Below, in pieces: positions 10,853 to 24,027 of a stretch of 64,000 nucleotides of DNA (position 1 is its first letter; each line of letters begins with the position of its first letter). The translations under genes were made by a program, and so were the position numbers. Location of the stretch: NCBI GenBank assembly GCA_013396525.1, contig VWYX01000725.1:1-64000 (forward strand), given 5' to 3'. The stretch comes from Chaetorhynchus papuensis. Lineage: Eukaryota; Chordata; Aves; Passeriformes; Rhipiduridae. The notes below the pieces were generated by a model that worked only from the letters and a program-made list of their open reading frames with translations, searched no databases and was not told the origin of the DNA.

Positions 10853-13800
10853 CTCTAGCACCTTTCTGCCTTGACTATGCCAGCCTTTTAGGCTCATGAT
10901 TTAGGCTACAGTCTGAGATTGGCCTCAGAAAGTTTTCATAAGGTGAAGATTTTAGATCTCTTTTAACCTAATCACCTGGGTTATTCTTTGGAGTCAATGA
11001 AGAGAGACAAGCACTTTGAAAAACTGATTTATCCTCTCATTAAATAGGTACATAACACCCCGGTAGGAAGAAATGTACTTTGAAGGTGTCTCTTTTCATT
11101 GACCATGGAGAGAATGTAATTGAGACCTAAATTAGAGTATGCTTGTAATGTGTAACCTAGAGGACATGAGCCCAAGAGTGAGTGTACACTAAGGCTCGGT
11201 TCCTTCAAAAGATTTAGACCCCAGTTATCTTCATATCAGTGAAGTCAGGAAATCCTCAGTACTTCTGAGGATTCAAGTTAAAGCTATTTTTGTCTATTTC
11301 TATGGTAAATAAACAGTTCTTTAACCCAATGTTCATGTTTGCTGACAGCATACAAATACATTCACATGGCTTCATAAGAGTGAACACTTAAGAAGTTTTA
11401 AACTTTATTCACTTCTGTATAGTATGTGGGATTCTAAACTTATGAAAATGTAGATCTGAGTTACATGAAGTGAATCTTTTTGCTTTCTTTAAAGTTGTCT
11501 TTCAAACAACTTTTGGCCTCCACACACAAAAAAAAAAAAGGATTTGTGTGATTTACTGTAATATGCTTATCCTTTCACACACAACATCTAATTCTACTTA
11601 GAACTGTACTGTGGCATAAACTGCAAAGCAATATACCTAATGCAAAAAAAATTTAATGGATTGAGCAGAAAGAGATTAAAATATACAGATTAACAACTCA
11701 GGATGGAACAAAATGGTGTTGGAAGTTCAGTCAAAATTAATGAGTGCCCAAACAGGTTGGTAAAGAACATTAAGAAAAATTTTCATCCCAAGAAATTAAG
11801 GATGAGGAGAGAATTCCAAACTTCAGTCTCCCTGAAATCACCAGAAAAGCTCACTCTTCCTTTCTGAGACACAGTTTTGTCATTACATCAAAATCGAATG
11901 TGCCTTATGTAATGGTGTAAATTTTACATTGGTAAATTGATTTTGCTGCATGCAATTTTGTGTTGATTGGAAACTAATGGGTAAAAGAAATAGGATTTAG
12001 CAGGCAAAAGAAAATTAGCAATGGATGTTTAAAAGGATAAAGCAAGCTTTTGAGATGTTTTAAATAAATTTACACTAGTATACACAAAGAACTGCCCAAG
12101 TGCTTCCATGGAGGACTTATGAAATTTGTAAAGACTAGATAAGGACAAATGCCTATTTTTGAGGTAAAAGAATAAATGGAAAATTATTGACCTGTCAGTT
12201 CTATTTCAATTTGCCACATTAACCAAAGTAATACTAAGATTAGGACCTTAAGAAAACATGTAGAAAAATAATGGTCAGCAATAATTTTTTGTGAATATTT
12301 ATGTCATACCAATTTAATTTGTCTTTAAGATAAACAACAGTGAAGAAGAATAATGAAGATGCAGAAGAAATCTTACATGTATCTTGACCTAGGAAGAATT
12401 CTTTTGCTCTGATGATGAATTTTTCATTATATTCTCTTAAGGTAAACATGGATATCTTCAAACACATACTGTAGTCAAAAAAAAGAATTACTGGATTCTT
12501 CATGCCCAACCACTAATCTTAAAATGAGGCAGGGGAGATGAAACAGATCCTAAGGGAAGTTTTCTGATGGCAAAAGGAACTGAACATTGAAATGGGTCCA
12601 TGGCAGCAGAACATCCACTGCCTGTTTTTAGCATTTTTTTAGGAAGGAGATATGTTGGTAAACAAAACAAGGCCACAGATGGATAAGATCACAAAGTTAC
12701 GGTCTTGTGAGCTGCACTTTTCTGTCAGTTACAGACAAACAGAACGTCCTAACTTTATTTATCTGTATGAATAAATCTATTGTGTAGGATATAATGGCCC
12801 TGAGAAAATAACAGATAAAAAGATTGTTACACAAGCACCTCTATTTATGTCAGGAATGTCTGTCCATCCATCTAATGCTATGAACCATGAATTCATAAAT
12901 CATGTAAAGGAAAATTAATATGATGGAAATACTCAGCAGAATTTTTAAAGACAGAAAGCTCGCAAACAACCCTTCCACCAGAGATATTAGTAGAACTAGT
13001 ATACACATTTTTCAAAGTGATAAGGTAACAAACAATAATTTCAGTGGTGGCATAAAGTGATTCTTCAGCGATTCATCAGTCAAATCTCAAATCAATAATA
13101 AGTTACTCTATAAGCCTGCTGCAGATCTGGCCATTTTTATTTTAGTGTAATAATAAATTAATAATTATGACCAGAAATTTAAGGCTAAGGAAAGTAGTAT
13201 TATCATTAAATATCTATGAATGATCCATCACAACTTGCTTTTTTCTTCTTCTATTTCCAAATGTGGACTTGTGGAATTAAGAAAAGCAGACAAAAACTGC
13301 CTCAGAGGAGAAAGGCAACAGGTAATAAGAAAGTAAATCAGAGGCATAGGAGATGAATAATTGAAAGCAATGATTTTTCTATATCTACACTAAACTATTT
13401 CCATAGTGGACAAAACTATGTACTAATGCAGTGATATGGTTTTTTTACCCAATACACAACTGTATTTGATATTTTAGCACAGTTTTAAAATTATGTGCTT
13501 TACAGTGTACTCTTGAATTCAGTTTAGCACACCTGACTGCCGGAGCTTTATCTAACTTTTGCTTATGTCAATGAAAAAACTGCCTTTGGAATGAGTGAAG
13601 ATAATAGCTTTACTGAAAGCTGGTTAGATTTACCATTGACTTTTATAATTTTTAGTTTCAAGAAGGGATACAACTCTTAGATGTCACAGTCATTCCATAT
13701 CTCGTATCACACTGGAATAGTACAAAAGGCATTTAAAGCTCCCTTCAAATTAAAAGGGTTTTATTTTAGATAGTCACCCAAAATGCCCATTGTCATCAGA

Positions 13801-14989
13801 ATGTTCAAGTCCTTCTGTACCATAATTACTCTACAATAAACTAAACCTATAGACAAATTTAGTCAATATAGTAAAAATTCTATATCTACTTGATTCCTGG
13901 TGTGTATAAGAGATTTTTCCTATAAGCTTTCTTGTTTTTATGCAAAACCAAAGAGATTAATGTAAATTGCATATACGTTAAGCCCTGAAAATGAAATTTT
14001 ATGTGAATAGTCTCTGATTTGATATATGAGAGTCCTTATTTTCATCTGAATTTGTTTTGCACCTCTATGGTATAAATAAAAGTTATATTTGCACATTGTA
14101 TATCAGCTAAGCAATTCAGCTCCCATTATAAAACATGGTGTATGTTTCCTGGAGTCTTAAACATGAATTACCTGTCTTGCAAATTTCCTAATTAGTTCAA
14201 CCAATTTTCTTTCTGTCTCCAGGTAATATGAACCAGTGATCTGAATCTGATGTTGTTAACAAAATAAAGTGCTGAACAAATGTTTTAGGTCACAGTCTGT
14301 TTATAGCATTAGAAAGAGTGCCTTATTTGTTCCCTAATTTATATATTTTGATTTATTTATTAATTTGTCAGGGAAAAAAAAAAAGAAAATAAAAAGAAAG
14401 GGTTCTTGGATCTTCATAATGATTCACATCTGTTTCAAAGTACCCATTAATGCAGCTGTCAGCTTTCAAGGGATTGCTAATTTTAAATGCAAGATTTCAG
14501 CGTTAGAAGAAAAAGGCATTTCCACAGTGTGATTCACCATTCTGTCTGGCTTTCTACATGCTTGCATTATACCACAATTTTTAATAACATGATTTTAGTT
14601 CACCCACGGTGATTTCTATTTATTTAAGTCTGAAACAATTTAATTTTTAAAAAATATCAGATGAATAGAGCTTGAACTTATTAATTCATCCATTCACATT
14701 TTGAAATATGTCGCATGGCTTTGCATCTGTAGTGTAGTTTATATCCTGTACTGGAAAATTACTGTAATAGAATCACTGACTGTAATGCAGAAGTAATCTG
14801 TGGAAGTTCATGCAGTGAGTATTTTTGTGGTATTGAGAAACTAATGCAAAATATTTGTAAAGATGAAATTCATTCCCGCCTTTATTTGTACCAGTGAAAA
14901 AATTAATCACTGAGATAACTTGAATAATCAATGTATTCAAACAGACTACTCAAAATTTACCCCCAATTTAAAATCCAGACTGTGTCTTC
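10853..14989. other. Unique AT-rich DNA, no gene recognised
   Basis: About 4.1 kb of AT-rich sequence with scattered poly-A and poly-T runs and open frames below 90 codons. I see no exon, RNA gene or mobile element. Confidence 0.7.
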
Positions 14990-15397
14990 AGTGATGTTGC
15001 AAGCAGTGAAATTTTAGGGAAATTCCCTCAGTTGACTCCATTCCTTGGAGTCATTCTTTCAGGGGAGGGTAACAGTTCAGACAAGGACATAGGCAGGGAA
15101 ACTGACACAAACTAAAACAGTTTTACTGTACCATAATGGCCATGCTCAGCAATAAAATGGGAGAGGTGTGTTACAAAGGGAGGGATGTTCCAAAGTAGGC
15201 ATTGCTCAGAGATTGTCTGGGCACAGGTCTGCATGTAGGAGTGGTGAGTGGTTTTTTTTTCCCCAAGTACTAAGCTGTCTTTTTCTTGATCCATGAGTTT
15301 TTCTCTCTCTTTTTTTTTTTTTTTTTTCTTCTTTCTGAGTCTGTCAACCCTCTGGGGAAGTGAGTGAGCAAATGGGCTGCGGTCAATCCACCCCACA
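14990..15397 (+). mobile_element. Partial LTR, avian retroviral family A, sense
   Basis: The right two thirds match the family in sense orientation: CATGCTCAGCAATAAAATGG (15140-15160; TATA region), GGCATTGCTCAGAGATTGTCTGGGCAC-like (about 15197-15225), GTGGTGAGTGG, then the U5 string AGCTGTCTTTTTCTTGATCC (15271-15290), a T-run of 18 at 15310-15327, and GTGAGTGAGCAAATGGGCTGCGG near the end. The expected closing GGTTAAACCACGACA is reduced to GGTCAATCCACCCCACA. The 5' boundary is uncertain because U3 is poorly conserved. No internal retroviral genes adjoin it. Confidence 0.7.
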
Positions 15398-18300
15398 GGG
15401 AAAAAGAACTTTATATCAAAATGTAAAGTCCATTGAAATCATGGTTGTTATATTCAATCCCACTTCTCAATTTTATATTTAAAAAATTCATAGAAGTTTG
15501 ATATTGGTTATTCTCAATATAACTGTAATGCTGGTTATCTTTTTACATGCTTAAGAAACATGATGTTATATGCATAAATCATGATGTTCACGTCATTCAG
15601 TCACTAACCCCACAGATGATTATATATCTATGCAGAGAAACTATGTTCAGCTATTACATTCCTGAAGGATTTTATGCTGTCATAGCATATGTAAGATCTT
15701 CTAATATTAGCCATGTGAAGATTTAGTTAAGGATTTGGAATTGATTTGCACATTTTTAGAATCTGATTCAATTGTTTTTTACTTGCTGCAGGGTCCATCT
15801 TTGAGTCAATAACCATTTCCATTGTGAGAGTGTCTGCTATAGAGACAACAAATATAACGTTATTTGGATTTATTTATAAATGGAAATATTAAGATTTAAA
15901 ATGAATCTTCATACATGGGCACATGTTTCTGTAATTTCATGGAAGATTATTATAAGCAACTTAAAGAAAAAACCTTGATGCTGCCACAAGCATGTTCAGG
16001 GGATAGTCTTACACCATGAAAGTTATTTTAAATGTAGTCAAGAGGTGGCCATGAATAGAGTATACTAAAGCTTAGCATTTTCACCTCCCTAGGAAGAGAG
16101 GATAGTCTCATTGCTGTGAAGCAGATGGTTGCTGCTGACAGAGACAGCATTAGGAACCACAGAAAGATCCAGAAATAATGCCTTTTTCAAACACTGCCTG
16201 TAAGGAAATTCTAAAACTATTCATAGTGCACTACGTATTCTGAGAATGCAACATGCAAAGGGTTTGCACCTTGGCTTCTCATGAAAAATAGGTCTGCACA
16301 TCTCTCAGCCAATTTCAGTGAAATTGTATAGAGGAGTCTCAATTCCAGTGCAATGCATGAACAGAGAAGACAAGACCCGTAAGTACCCTGTATTTTTTGG
16401 TTAAAAAAAAAAGAACGAGTTAATGACAAGAAATGCTACAGAAACTTGTTTGACAGAAAATGTTTCTTTCCTTCTTTGTGAAGCATTGTTAGATACAGGG
16501 TTATAGAAAAGAAAGACATCATGCTCTAATTCCTTCCTTTTCTAGTTCATATGCAGAGAAAAAACCACAGGGGTAAATTCTGAAACATTTGCACTCTTAT
16601 ATCTCTCTCTTGGCGTTCTCCATGAGAAAAAAAGTAGGATTAGAAGGATATTTATAAATATAAACAAGCAAACAAAAATTAGTTTTTCATATTAAAAGGA
16701 TGTTTAATTACCCCAAAGTGAAACATCTATAACATCTAATCTGATAATAGAAATAAGGGACAAAAAAGCTTAATTAATCAGAGTAATTGAACACAAAATT
16801 GAAAGCAGTATCCATTAACTAGGAAAGAAAAATGACAACATAGTAAAGTGCTATATGCATTATTAATTGTTTTAGCAGACTCTATTAGAACAACTGGATT
16901 AAAAGGACCTTTGAAGATGTCTTCATAAGCTCCTCTTTTCAGTAATCATAAATCAATTATAAAATATTATTACGTAAAACAGTTGGCATACTTAATTTCA
17001 ACTGTAAAAATTATTTTACTTTGTTCAAATCCCTCCTCCCAAGATTTCATTTAACCATTTCTAGAACTTCCTTTTTCATATTGTCTCTTGAAAAAAAAAG
17101 AAGAAAATTATTTTACCATCTTCAGATAATTGTTTTCCAGCACTTATACTTTCAAATAGAGAACAGATTGTGCAGAACATTTTATGCTTGCTCCAACTGT
17201 CAAAAAAAAGTCTTCAGGGTGGTTATTTGCTATTTTAAAAAGTTACCGCTATCAAAAACTAACCTTTTGAAACAGAGTAGGGAACATCCTGTGATGTTTG
17301 AACATACGCATATGACTGAAAACTTTTATAATCCATACTAAACAATAGTACTATTTGTGTATAGTCAAACTAGTCATGAATTATCATCCTGTCAGGGAGA
17401 ACTGGCGATGTTTTCTAACATAGGTAAAATGGCAAAAAATGGAAATTATTTGATGAAAGCTAGACAACAGGTACAATAGCACCAGGACTAGAATTTGTCT
17501 GTGAAGTTTTCAGATTCCTAGCTCTCTATTCCTTACAGCAGATAGTTTCATTTTTAACTCTGCCCTTTATTTGTGCCATTATAATATTTCATCCCACTAT
17601 CTTTCTTACTGTGTGAAGCTCCCATGGAGGGCACAAAGAGCAGCAATTCAGCTTTAAAGAAGACCAACAAAAATTTAACAGAGGGTTCTTAAAAGAAATA
17701 ACCAAATTGTTAGGCATTTGGAACAACAAATATAGAACTTCCATTGCAAAACATGCCACCAGCTGGTATTTTCTTCCAAGCTGAATAAGAATGATACAAG
17801 ACTGTTGGTAAATCTTCTTCACTCTACAAAGCACAGATATTACTTCTCTTAGTTGTGATCACTTTGTAATTTCTTCACTTCTTTTTCTCATAAAGATATT
17901 AGGATATTGAAAATAAATTGTCTTATCCTGCTAGAGCAATTCTCGATGTGGCTGTTCATGTTAGATATTTGTCTGTTTGTAGCCTGGAGTTTCTAGGCCA
18001 GGAGATGCAGCTTTCCCAATGGTTAAGCAGCAACTCATCTGTGATTCTTTGGCACACATTTAATGCTCCCCAAAGCACAGAGACAGAACAGATTTGATTT
18101 TACAAAATACCTGTAAAGCTGAAAACTTCATCAGCAACTGTTAATTCACCCTGTTTGCGTTAGCTTGCTGAAAGTGTAAAAACCTATCATGAAGCAGAGT
18201 TAAACAGAATGAAAATAGTCGTTTCACTAACTCTGAACCTCATTCAAGAGAGGATGTGTTTCTCGCTCTGTGTGTGTGGCAGTGACTTATATTTTCAACA

Positions 18301-18446
18301 GCACACAACACTTGACAAAGGCGGGGAAGTGACACCAGACAACACAACAACATGCTGCCTGCCAGGACCTAAGAGAAAGGCCTCTGGAAAAGCCCAGTGA
18401 CACACCTATCCATGTCTCCTGGTTCACTAGCTATGATTTGACTCCA
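15398..18446. other. Unique AT-rich DNA, no gene recognised
   Basis: About 3 kb without a recognisable gene or repeat. A 106-codon frame at 17021-17341 (plus) and an 81-codon frame at 17589-17834 (minus) have no visible domain and no exon context. I read both as chance. Confidence 0.7.
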
Positions 18447-19588
18447 TGTCTTGGTTTTAAAGACAGGTATCTGCTAAGGAAGGCAGGAGCCCCCCTCAGA
18501 ATGGAAAATGTAACCCCCCTTCCCTCTGGATTATTATAATTTTGAAATTAAGTGGCTTTCAGGCAAAGATATGAGGAATAGGAATAACAGTTCTTTACTA
18601 ATATATCTATATCTATATCTATATATCTCTATGTATAACAACACAAACAAACAGCAATAACTATGGCAGTAACAACAAACAGAACCACATCCAGTGCAGC
18701 CTTCTCGGCTGTCAGGCCCCTTCCCCTTTGGTGCAGTTCTGGTCACAGCCGGCAGGGGCGCTGGCGGCTCCCGGTGAGCAAGGCGGGTGCGATGGTTCCC
18801 CCACGACTGCAGGGGACGCTATGGAGCCAGCTGGGGGAGCATGCAGCAATGGCTGCTTGGGATCCCAGGAAAGGATGGACGGAAGGCTTTACAAATACCA
18901 AGGGCAGCTGATCTGGGTGCCCGGCAGGACCTTCGGGAGCAGCAGACTGGAATAGGAAGGATGAGCACAAATCCCGGGTGGTAGATGAGAAGTCTCAAAC
19001 GCCACAGCTGCAGCGGGAACCCCGAGATGTCTCCGCAGGCAGGATATGTGGAGCTATAGTGTAGCGAACACTCAGAGCAGTGGCAAATGAACGGCGTGGG
19101 AAAGGCAGTGGTGGCCGGCTCCCAGCAGGGCAGGGAAAGCTGGGCTCCGGATCCTGGGGTTTTCCCCTGAGGCACCCGAGCAGACAGGGAAAAGTCCCTC
19201 TTTTAGTGAGGTAGGGTACTAAACGGGGTCCCAACACAATGGCCGCTCCCACGAGCAGAGCTCCGCTCCCGGTAGAAGGAAGGCAGCAGAAGGCAGAACC
19301 CCACAGTGGCGATGAATTCTCCCCACAGCAACCACAGCCTCTCTCCCCTCCAAACACCGAGAGCACAAGAGACCTAGGGGCTCCACCCTTTCCCAGTCCA
19401 GATCTCTTGGCATCTCTGCCCACCAAGAAACCCCAGGAAAAAGAGAGAGCAGCCAGCTGGACCCCTCCCCTGAGCTGTGACTTCTTTTGTCTCTCTTAAG
19501 TATCCAGTCGTTATTGTCTCCTAGCAACCTGTATGGAAAAAATTCCTAAAGAGAAAAAAACAAAAGGAGAACTCCTAAAACCCCAACA
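18447..19588 (-). mobile_element. Solo GC-rich LTR of a second avian retroviral family (B), antisense
   Basis: Read on the plus strand it starts TGTCTTGGTTTTAAAGACAG, with TCTGCTAAGGAAGGCAGGAG and the AATTATAATAATCC-type U5 motif reversed (about 18530-18545). It ends ..AAAACCCCAACA. On the minus strand this gives a TG..CA element opening TGTTGGGGTTTTAGGAG and including GTTGCTAGGAGACAATAACG (about 19510-19530), which I associate with bird LTRs. The centre (18690-19480) is GC- and CpG-rich, unlike its flanks, and contains accidental open frames of up to 143 codons on the minus strand. Flanking CTCCA (18442-18446) and CACCA (19589-19593) could be a 5-bp target duplication with one mismatch. No gag, pol or env is attached. 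Confidence 0.82.
18597..18634. repeat. (TATATC)n microsatellite inside the LTR
   Basis: A short run of ATATCTATATCTATATCTAT-type hexamers sits where related LTRs, as I remember them, carry an AAATTAAAAATACAAA-like spacer. It is probably a local expansion after insertion. Confidence 0.8.
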
Positions 19589-21774
19589 CACCACAGATCT
19601 GGAAAACCAGTAGAGCTTTTGGAATCTTCTTACAATTATTATTGCCTTCAATTTTTTGTTCATATTTCAAGGAAAAAGTGTCTGGAAGGACACTCTAACA
19701 CACCTGTATATATGAAGATTAATTGTTTCTACAGGAGTTTATGGGTGAATGTATGGGTAACTGGAAGGACAGCAGCGATGTACGTGAGGATACACTTGGA
19801 ACTGCTGACTTTAGATTGCAGCAGAGTAGCAGATATTAGAATGGTGTAATAGATTTTAGAATAGCACTTTCAGTTGTCATATAAGCACTACGTTGGAGCA
19901 AAGAAATACCGGTATCAGTGATGTCAATGCAACCATTAGATATTAATAACATTCAGTAACTACAGTATAATTTCTGTACCTGTAATATCTATGGATAGAT
20001 ATATATCTGAAATGGATCAGTAGATCATTTTTTAGCAGACTGATCAATTCAGTGTCACTCCAGAACGGATGCTTCTCAGATTAGTTTATGGTAACAAAAT
20101 ATTAGTTGTTATCAGGAAACCACAGCTTGAAGGCTGTCGAAGAAAATCAAGAGCTTGAAACAGAGACCCTGACAGTGTGAGTAAAGATCATGATGTAGGC
20201 CTTGAAAACATGATACTAGTCAGCCGAGGGCCACAAAAATGTGTCACAAATGTTCAGCTGCTATTCACTAAAGGCATGAAGCCTTATTAACTGGGCATTA
20301 AAATATGGTTTTGAGGAAAACAAAGCAGCAAAGGATGAATATGCAGTGTATGTAAAACATTGCATATATAATAAAACTCAACAGCACATGCAAATGCGGT
20401 TCTGTGAATAAAGATGAAGTAAGTAGACCGTCAGCAAACATATAAACAGAGTTTTAAGTACACTGAAGAGCAAGAAGGAAGAAAACCTACATCAATAAAA
20501 GATGTTTATTGCCAAATGATCCAGGACATTGACAACTCACCGTACCTGCGTCTTCTTCCTGAGGAAGATTAGTGCCTTTGACCTCATCATGCTGGGCAGG
20601 CTTCAAGGGTGAGCCTAACACCAGGGAAGAGGGTTGATACTAAAATGTTTGCCTTTATCAGTTTCAATTCTGTCATTATGGGCTGTTATAGTAATTAATT
20701 GTGACTGAGTTAATAATATCTCCTTCACTAGATTGATAATACGTTAATTAATCTAAGATCCTTAGTTCTGTATATGAGGTGCATTCCTTAACCCACATAA
20801 ATTACATGCAGTCTTTGCTCTTGTACCCTGCCCTTGAGCTCATTTGTAATTTAGATGCAGCACTGCAATGCCAAAATAGCAGAATGTCTGAAAGTATACA
20901 CAATTTTATTCACATTTTAGCATTTATTCTGAGTATTCTTGCTTTAGCTCATTTAAATCAATCCCTTGAAAAATCATTTTCAATTCCCAAACTGAATTAT
21001 TCTATAGGTGTCTCGTTAAGTATAAATGTAATTTCCATGCCTACCACATATTTATTTCCCAATATTGAAGGCTTTTCTAAAAGCTTGATATGGCATTCTT
21101 TGGTTCACATTATCATGCAGACATTTTTAACATCCTTCATATACACTGTCAGATTGGGAAGCTTAGCTGTGGCTTGTGATCATTTCATCCATACAAATAA
21201 AGCACAGGTTTTACAGCGTGTACTTTAACATGAATTTCAGAAACACAGTCAGGGACTAACTCTGGAGATAACCAGAGTCATTAAAGACTATTAAACATTT
21301 ATACCAAGAAATAAAGATTCCGTTTAAAAATCACTCATCACAAAATGCCTAATACACTATTTTGATAGTAAAATTTATAAAACTGTGAAATTTAGCCAAA
21401 AATAGGACTCTTAGGTATTTATAATATTATTTTTGCATTCCCAAGCTACCCTACAGGTGAATGCTGATGCATGCTAATAGCTTGACATAGTTACTGTAAA
21501 TTAAGAATCACTGACAGCTGTACACCAATATCATGAAAATCTGGTAAATCAGCACAGCTCTAGAGAGGTCATTTTGCATTGCCGATTTATATGTGTGATG
21601 TCAGTGACTATCTCCTGTTCCAAAAGTACTGGGTACATTTGGGTGCAGGAAAAGCAAGAAAAGTCCATTTCTAAAAATAACTGATAAGGGTAGTGCTCGT
21701 ATGGCTTAATCAAAAGCAAAATACAAACGAGTAGATAAAGAAATAAAATCACACTATAAAATGGAAAGAAAATG
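19589..21774. other. Unique AT-rich DNA holding the longest open frame of the window
   Basis: About 2.2 kb with no recognised gene. The 149-codon frame at 20779-21228 is listed separately. Otherwise only AT-rich, non-repetitive sequence is seen. Confidence 0.65.
20779..21228 (+). other. 149-codon open frame, probably chance
   Basis: The longest ATG-to-stop frame in the window. The product would be rich in leucine, isoleucine and serine, with a hydrophobic stretch around residues 43-60 (HNFIHILAFILSILALAHL) that could look like a membrane segment. No family motif is recognisable, base composition equals that of the neighbourhood, and there is no obvious promoter or splice context. With about 63% A+T, a frame of this length somewhere in 64 kb on six frames is only mildly unexpected by my rough estimate. 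I do not call it a gene. Confidence 0.15.
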
Positions 21775-21957
21775 AAACCTGGGAGACGAGAACACCCACC
21801 TGGCTACACAGCCCCCTTTCAGGGAGCTGTAGAGAGTGATAAGGTCTCTCCTGAGCCTCCTTTTCTCCAGGCTGAACAACCCCAGCTCCCTCAGCTGCTC
21901 CTCATCAGACTCGTGCTCCCGCCCCTTCACCAGCTCTATTTCCCTTTTTTTGGACAC
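21775..21957 (-). mobile_element. CR1 LINE internal fragment, minus strand
   Basis: The plus strand shows CACCTGGCTACACAGCCCCC, CAGGGAGCTGTAGAGAGTGATAAGG-like, TCCTTTTCTCCAGGCTGAAC, CCCCAGCTCCCTCAGCTGCT and GACTCGTGCTCC..CCCTTCACCAGC in order, the reverse complement of the region just before the CR1 3' untranslated end. Both ends are missing: there is no 3' tail and no RT region. It is either a rearranged remnant or an insertion later trimmed by deletion. Confidence 0.9.
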
Positions 21958-24027
21958 AATGTATTTTATTTGGAGATTTTTGCAACAAAAGAAAGAGGTA
22001 GATCCACAGAACCATTTGCCATCTACCTTGGGTTTTGTAATCCTATCTTCTCCAAATCCTTCTGAAAATCCTGGTCATTCACTTTGAATAGATGCCTAAA
22101 AATGAGCTGCACCCAGGACTAGGCTTCTAGCAAGGATATCTCTCAGCTGAGTGCCTGAATATCGAGAGTAGCTTGTAGTTTCAGTAATGTTTAGTAGTCT
22201 TCTTATTAATTAACTTGTACAAAATGAAACACCTCCAGAAGAAAATACTTTGAGCATCCCTGTGGTTTGGTTTGAGTCACAACAGATGACAAAAGTATGA
22301 ACAGAATAGTGATCATTTGTGTCCCCATCCCATCCTGGGCAGCAATTCTGCCAATGCAACCACAGATTTTGCATAAACCATATTAGCTGTAGCCTTTTCT
22401 CCACATCTCTGTCTTCATAACTACTAAGCAGAATGAAATGTGAGTGTTTAGCACTCAATGTCAAAGAGGGACTGAGACAGCTGTTTGTTCAAATCAAGAT
22501 TACATTATATTTGCTGGAAAATGTGCACATACTGGCTGCACAAACAGATACTCATTTGAGATGAATATAAAGGAAGAAATGAGCTGCCCACTGTTTTCTA
22601 TCGCATTCTTTTAAAGACTGAACTGCTAGGATGACAGAAGAGAGGATAACAATGAGAAATTCACAAATTACAGGACACAGGCTGTGCACAGTTCTATAGA
22701 AAATCAGAGCTATAATTTACAGTTTAAGCACCTAACTCTTTCTTTTGCCTATGTCAGCTGAATGACACACACACAAATGTGTTCTGGTTCATATTTTTTT
22801 CATATAAATGTGGGGGGTTTTTTCATCTATATGGTGCTCTACATCACTGCTGAGTGGCTCAGGCCTCTCCCGGTTTCATTATGTAAGAATGGCAGATTGA
22901 ATCCCTAGTATGCAAATTACTGATTGAAATATTAAACTAATAGTCTGATTTCATTATGCAGACTTGACACAAATGAGATCAATGTCATGGATTAAATTAA
23001 CAAGTAAATAACTTAAAAGGGATAATAGGTGCCTTCATCACCCCCAAAGCACTTGAGATTAAAACAAGGACCAGGTTTTACATCTGTTTTTCTCCTTGTT
23101 CTTAGATAGTCAGATGTGTAAAAACTAACATGTGGGGCTGTTTTTTAAATGTAGAGGGCAGACAGAGACCCAGTTTTACAAGCTTCCAGTTTTACAGTGG
23201 TAAATTACAGCTGCAGTCTCTGTCTCAGAATTATATACTGGGACTTACTGTGCCTTACTGAGCAACTTAAAGAAGCAAATAATTCTCCATTCCTTTGGGA
23301 CCAACCATCAGGATTGTGTGTGTTCGCAGATGGCTTCATGAAATAAACAGAAATGCAGCCATACAGCTCTTATGTGCCATAACCTGTTGGGACTGTGGTG
23401 AAGGGATAGGAACTGGGACCACAGACTTGCTCTCCCTAAAGAATGCAACACGAAAACAGAGGGCACTAGGAAAAGCTTCATAAAATTTCACAAATCCTCA
23501 GTGTAAGAGACCTACACACATTTTATATTTACTACTGGATAGGCATCCAGGCTCTGTTTGCACACCTGACAAACGCATCACTAGCTTTTCAGTGAAATGT
23601 AGAGAATGAAGTTATTGTCTCACTCTAGTTTTAATAATTTTAATTTTTTTTTCCAAGCTGAAGAGCTGATTTTCTTTCATGAATGTCTTTGTGCAGGTAT
23701 AGGCCTTCCTACATTAATTTGACTTTAATTCCACAATCCTAATTTAAAAGCAAGTGTTCAGTATGTTAAGGCTAGTATTAAGCCTTGTGTATCTATCTAA
23801 AAGAAACAGGAAATGAATACAGTATTCCAGAGAGGAAATGCAAGGTCCCTTTTGAAGATGTGATTTATAATTCATTTCTGCAGTATTATTCTTTCTATCA
23901 CAAATTTCAGCTTCTAAAGAGGTTGTCATACCTTAACAGTAGCTATTTCCTTCTGAAAAATACAACGATGCCATTAGATGCAACACAGAATTATGGTTTA
24001 AAAGTTCTTGTCCCTCTTTAATTTCCC

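Noticed and set aside
18995..19426. 143-codon minus-strand open frame, with other overlapping frames in 18663-19527
   Set aside because: They lie wholly inside the GC-rich LTR, where stop codons are rare in all frames. Several frames on both strands are open at once, which is typical of composition and not of coding.
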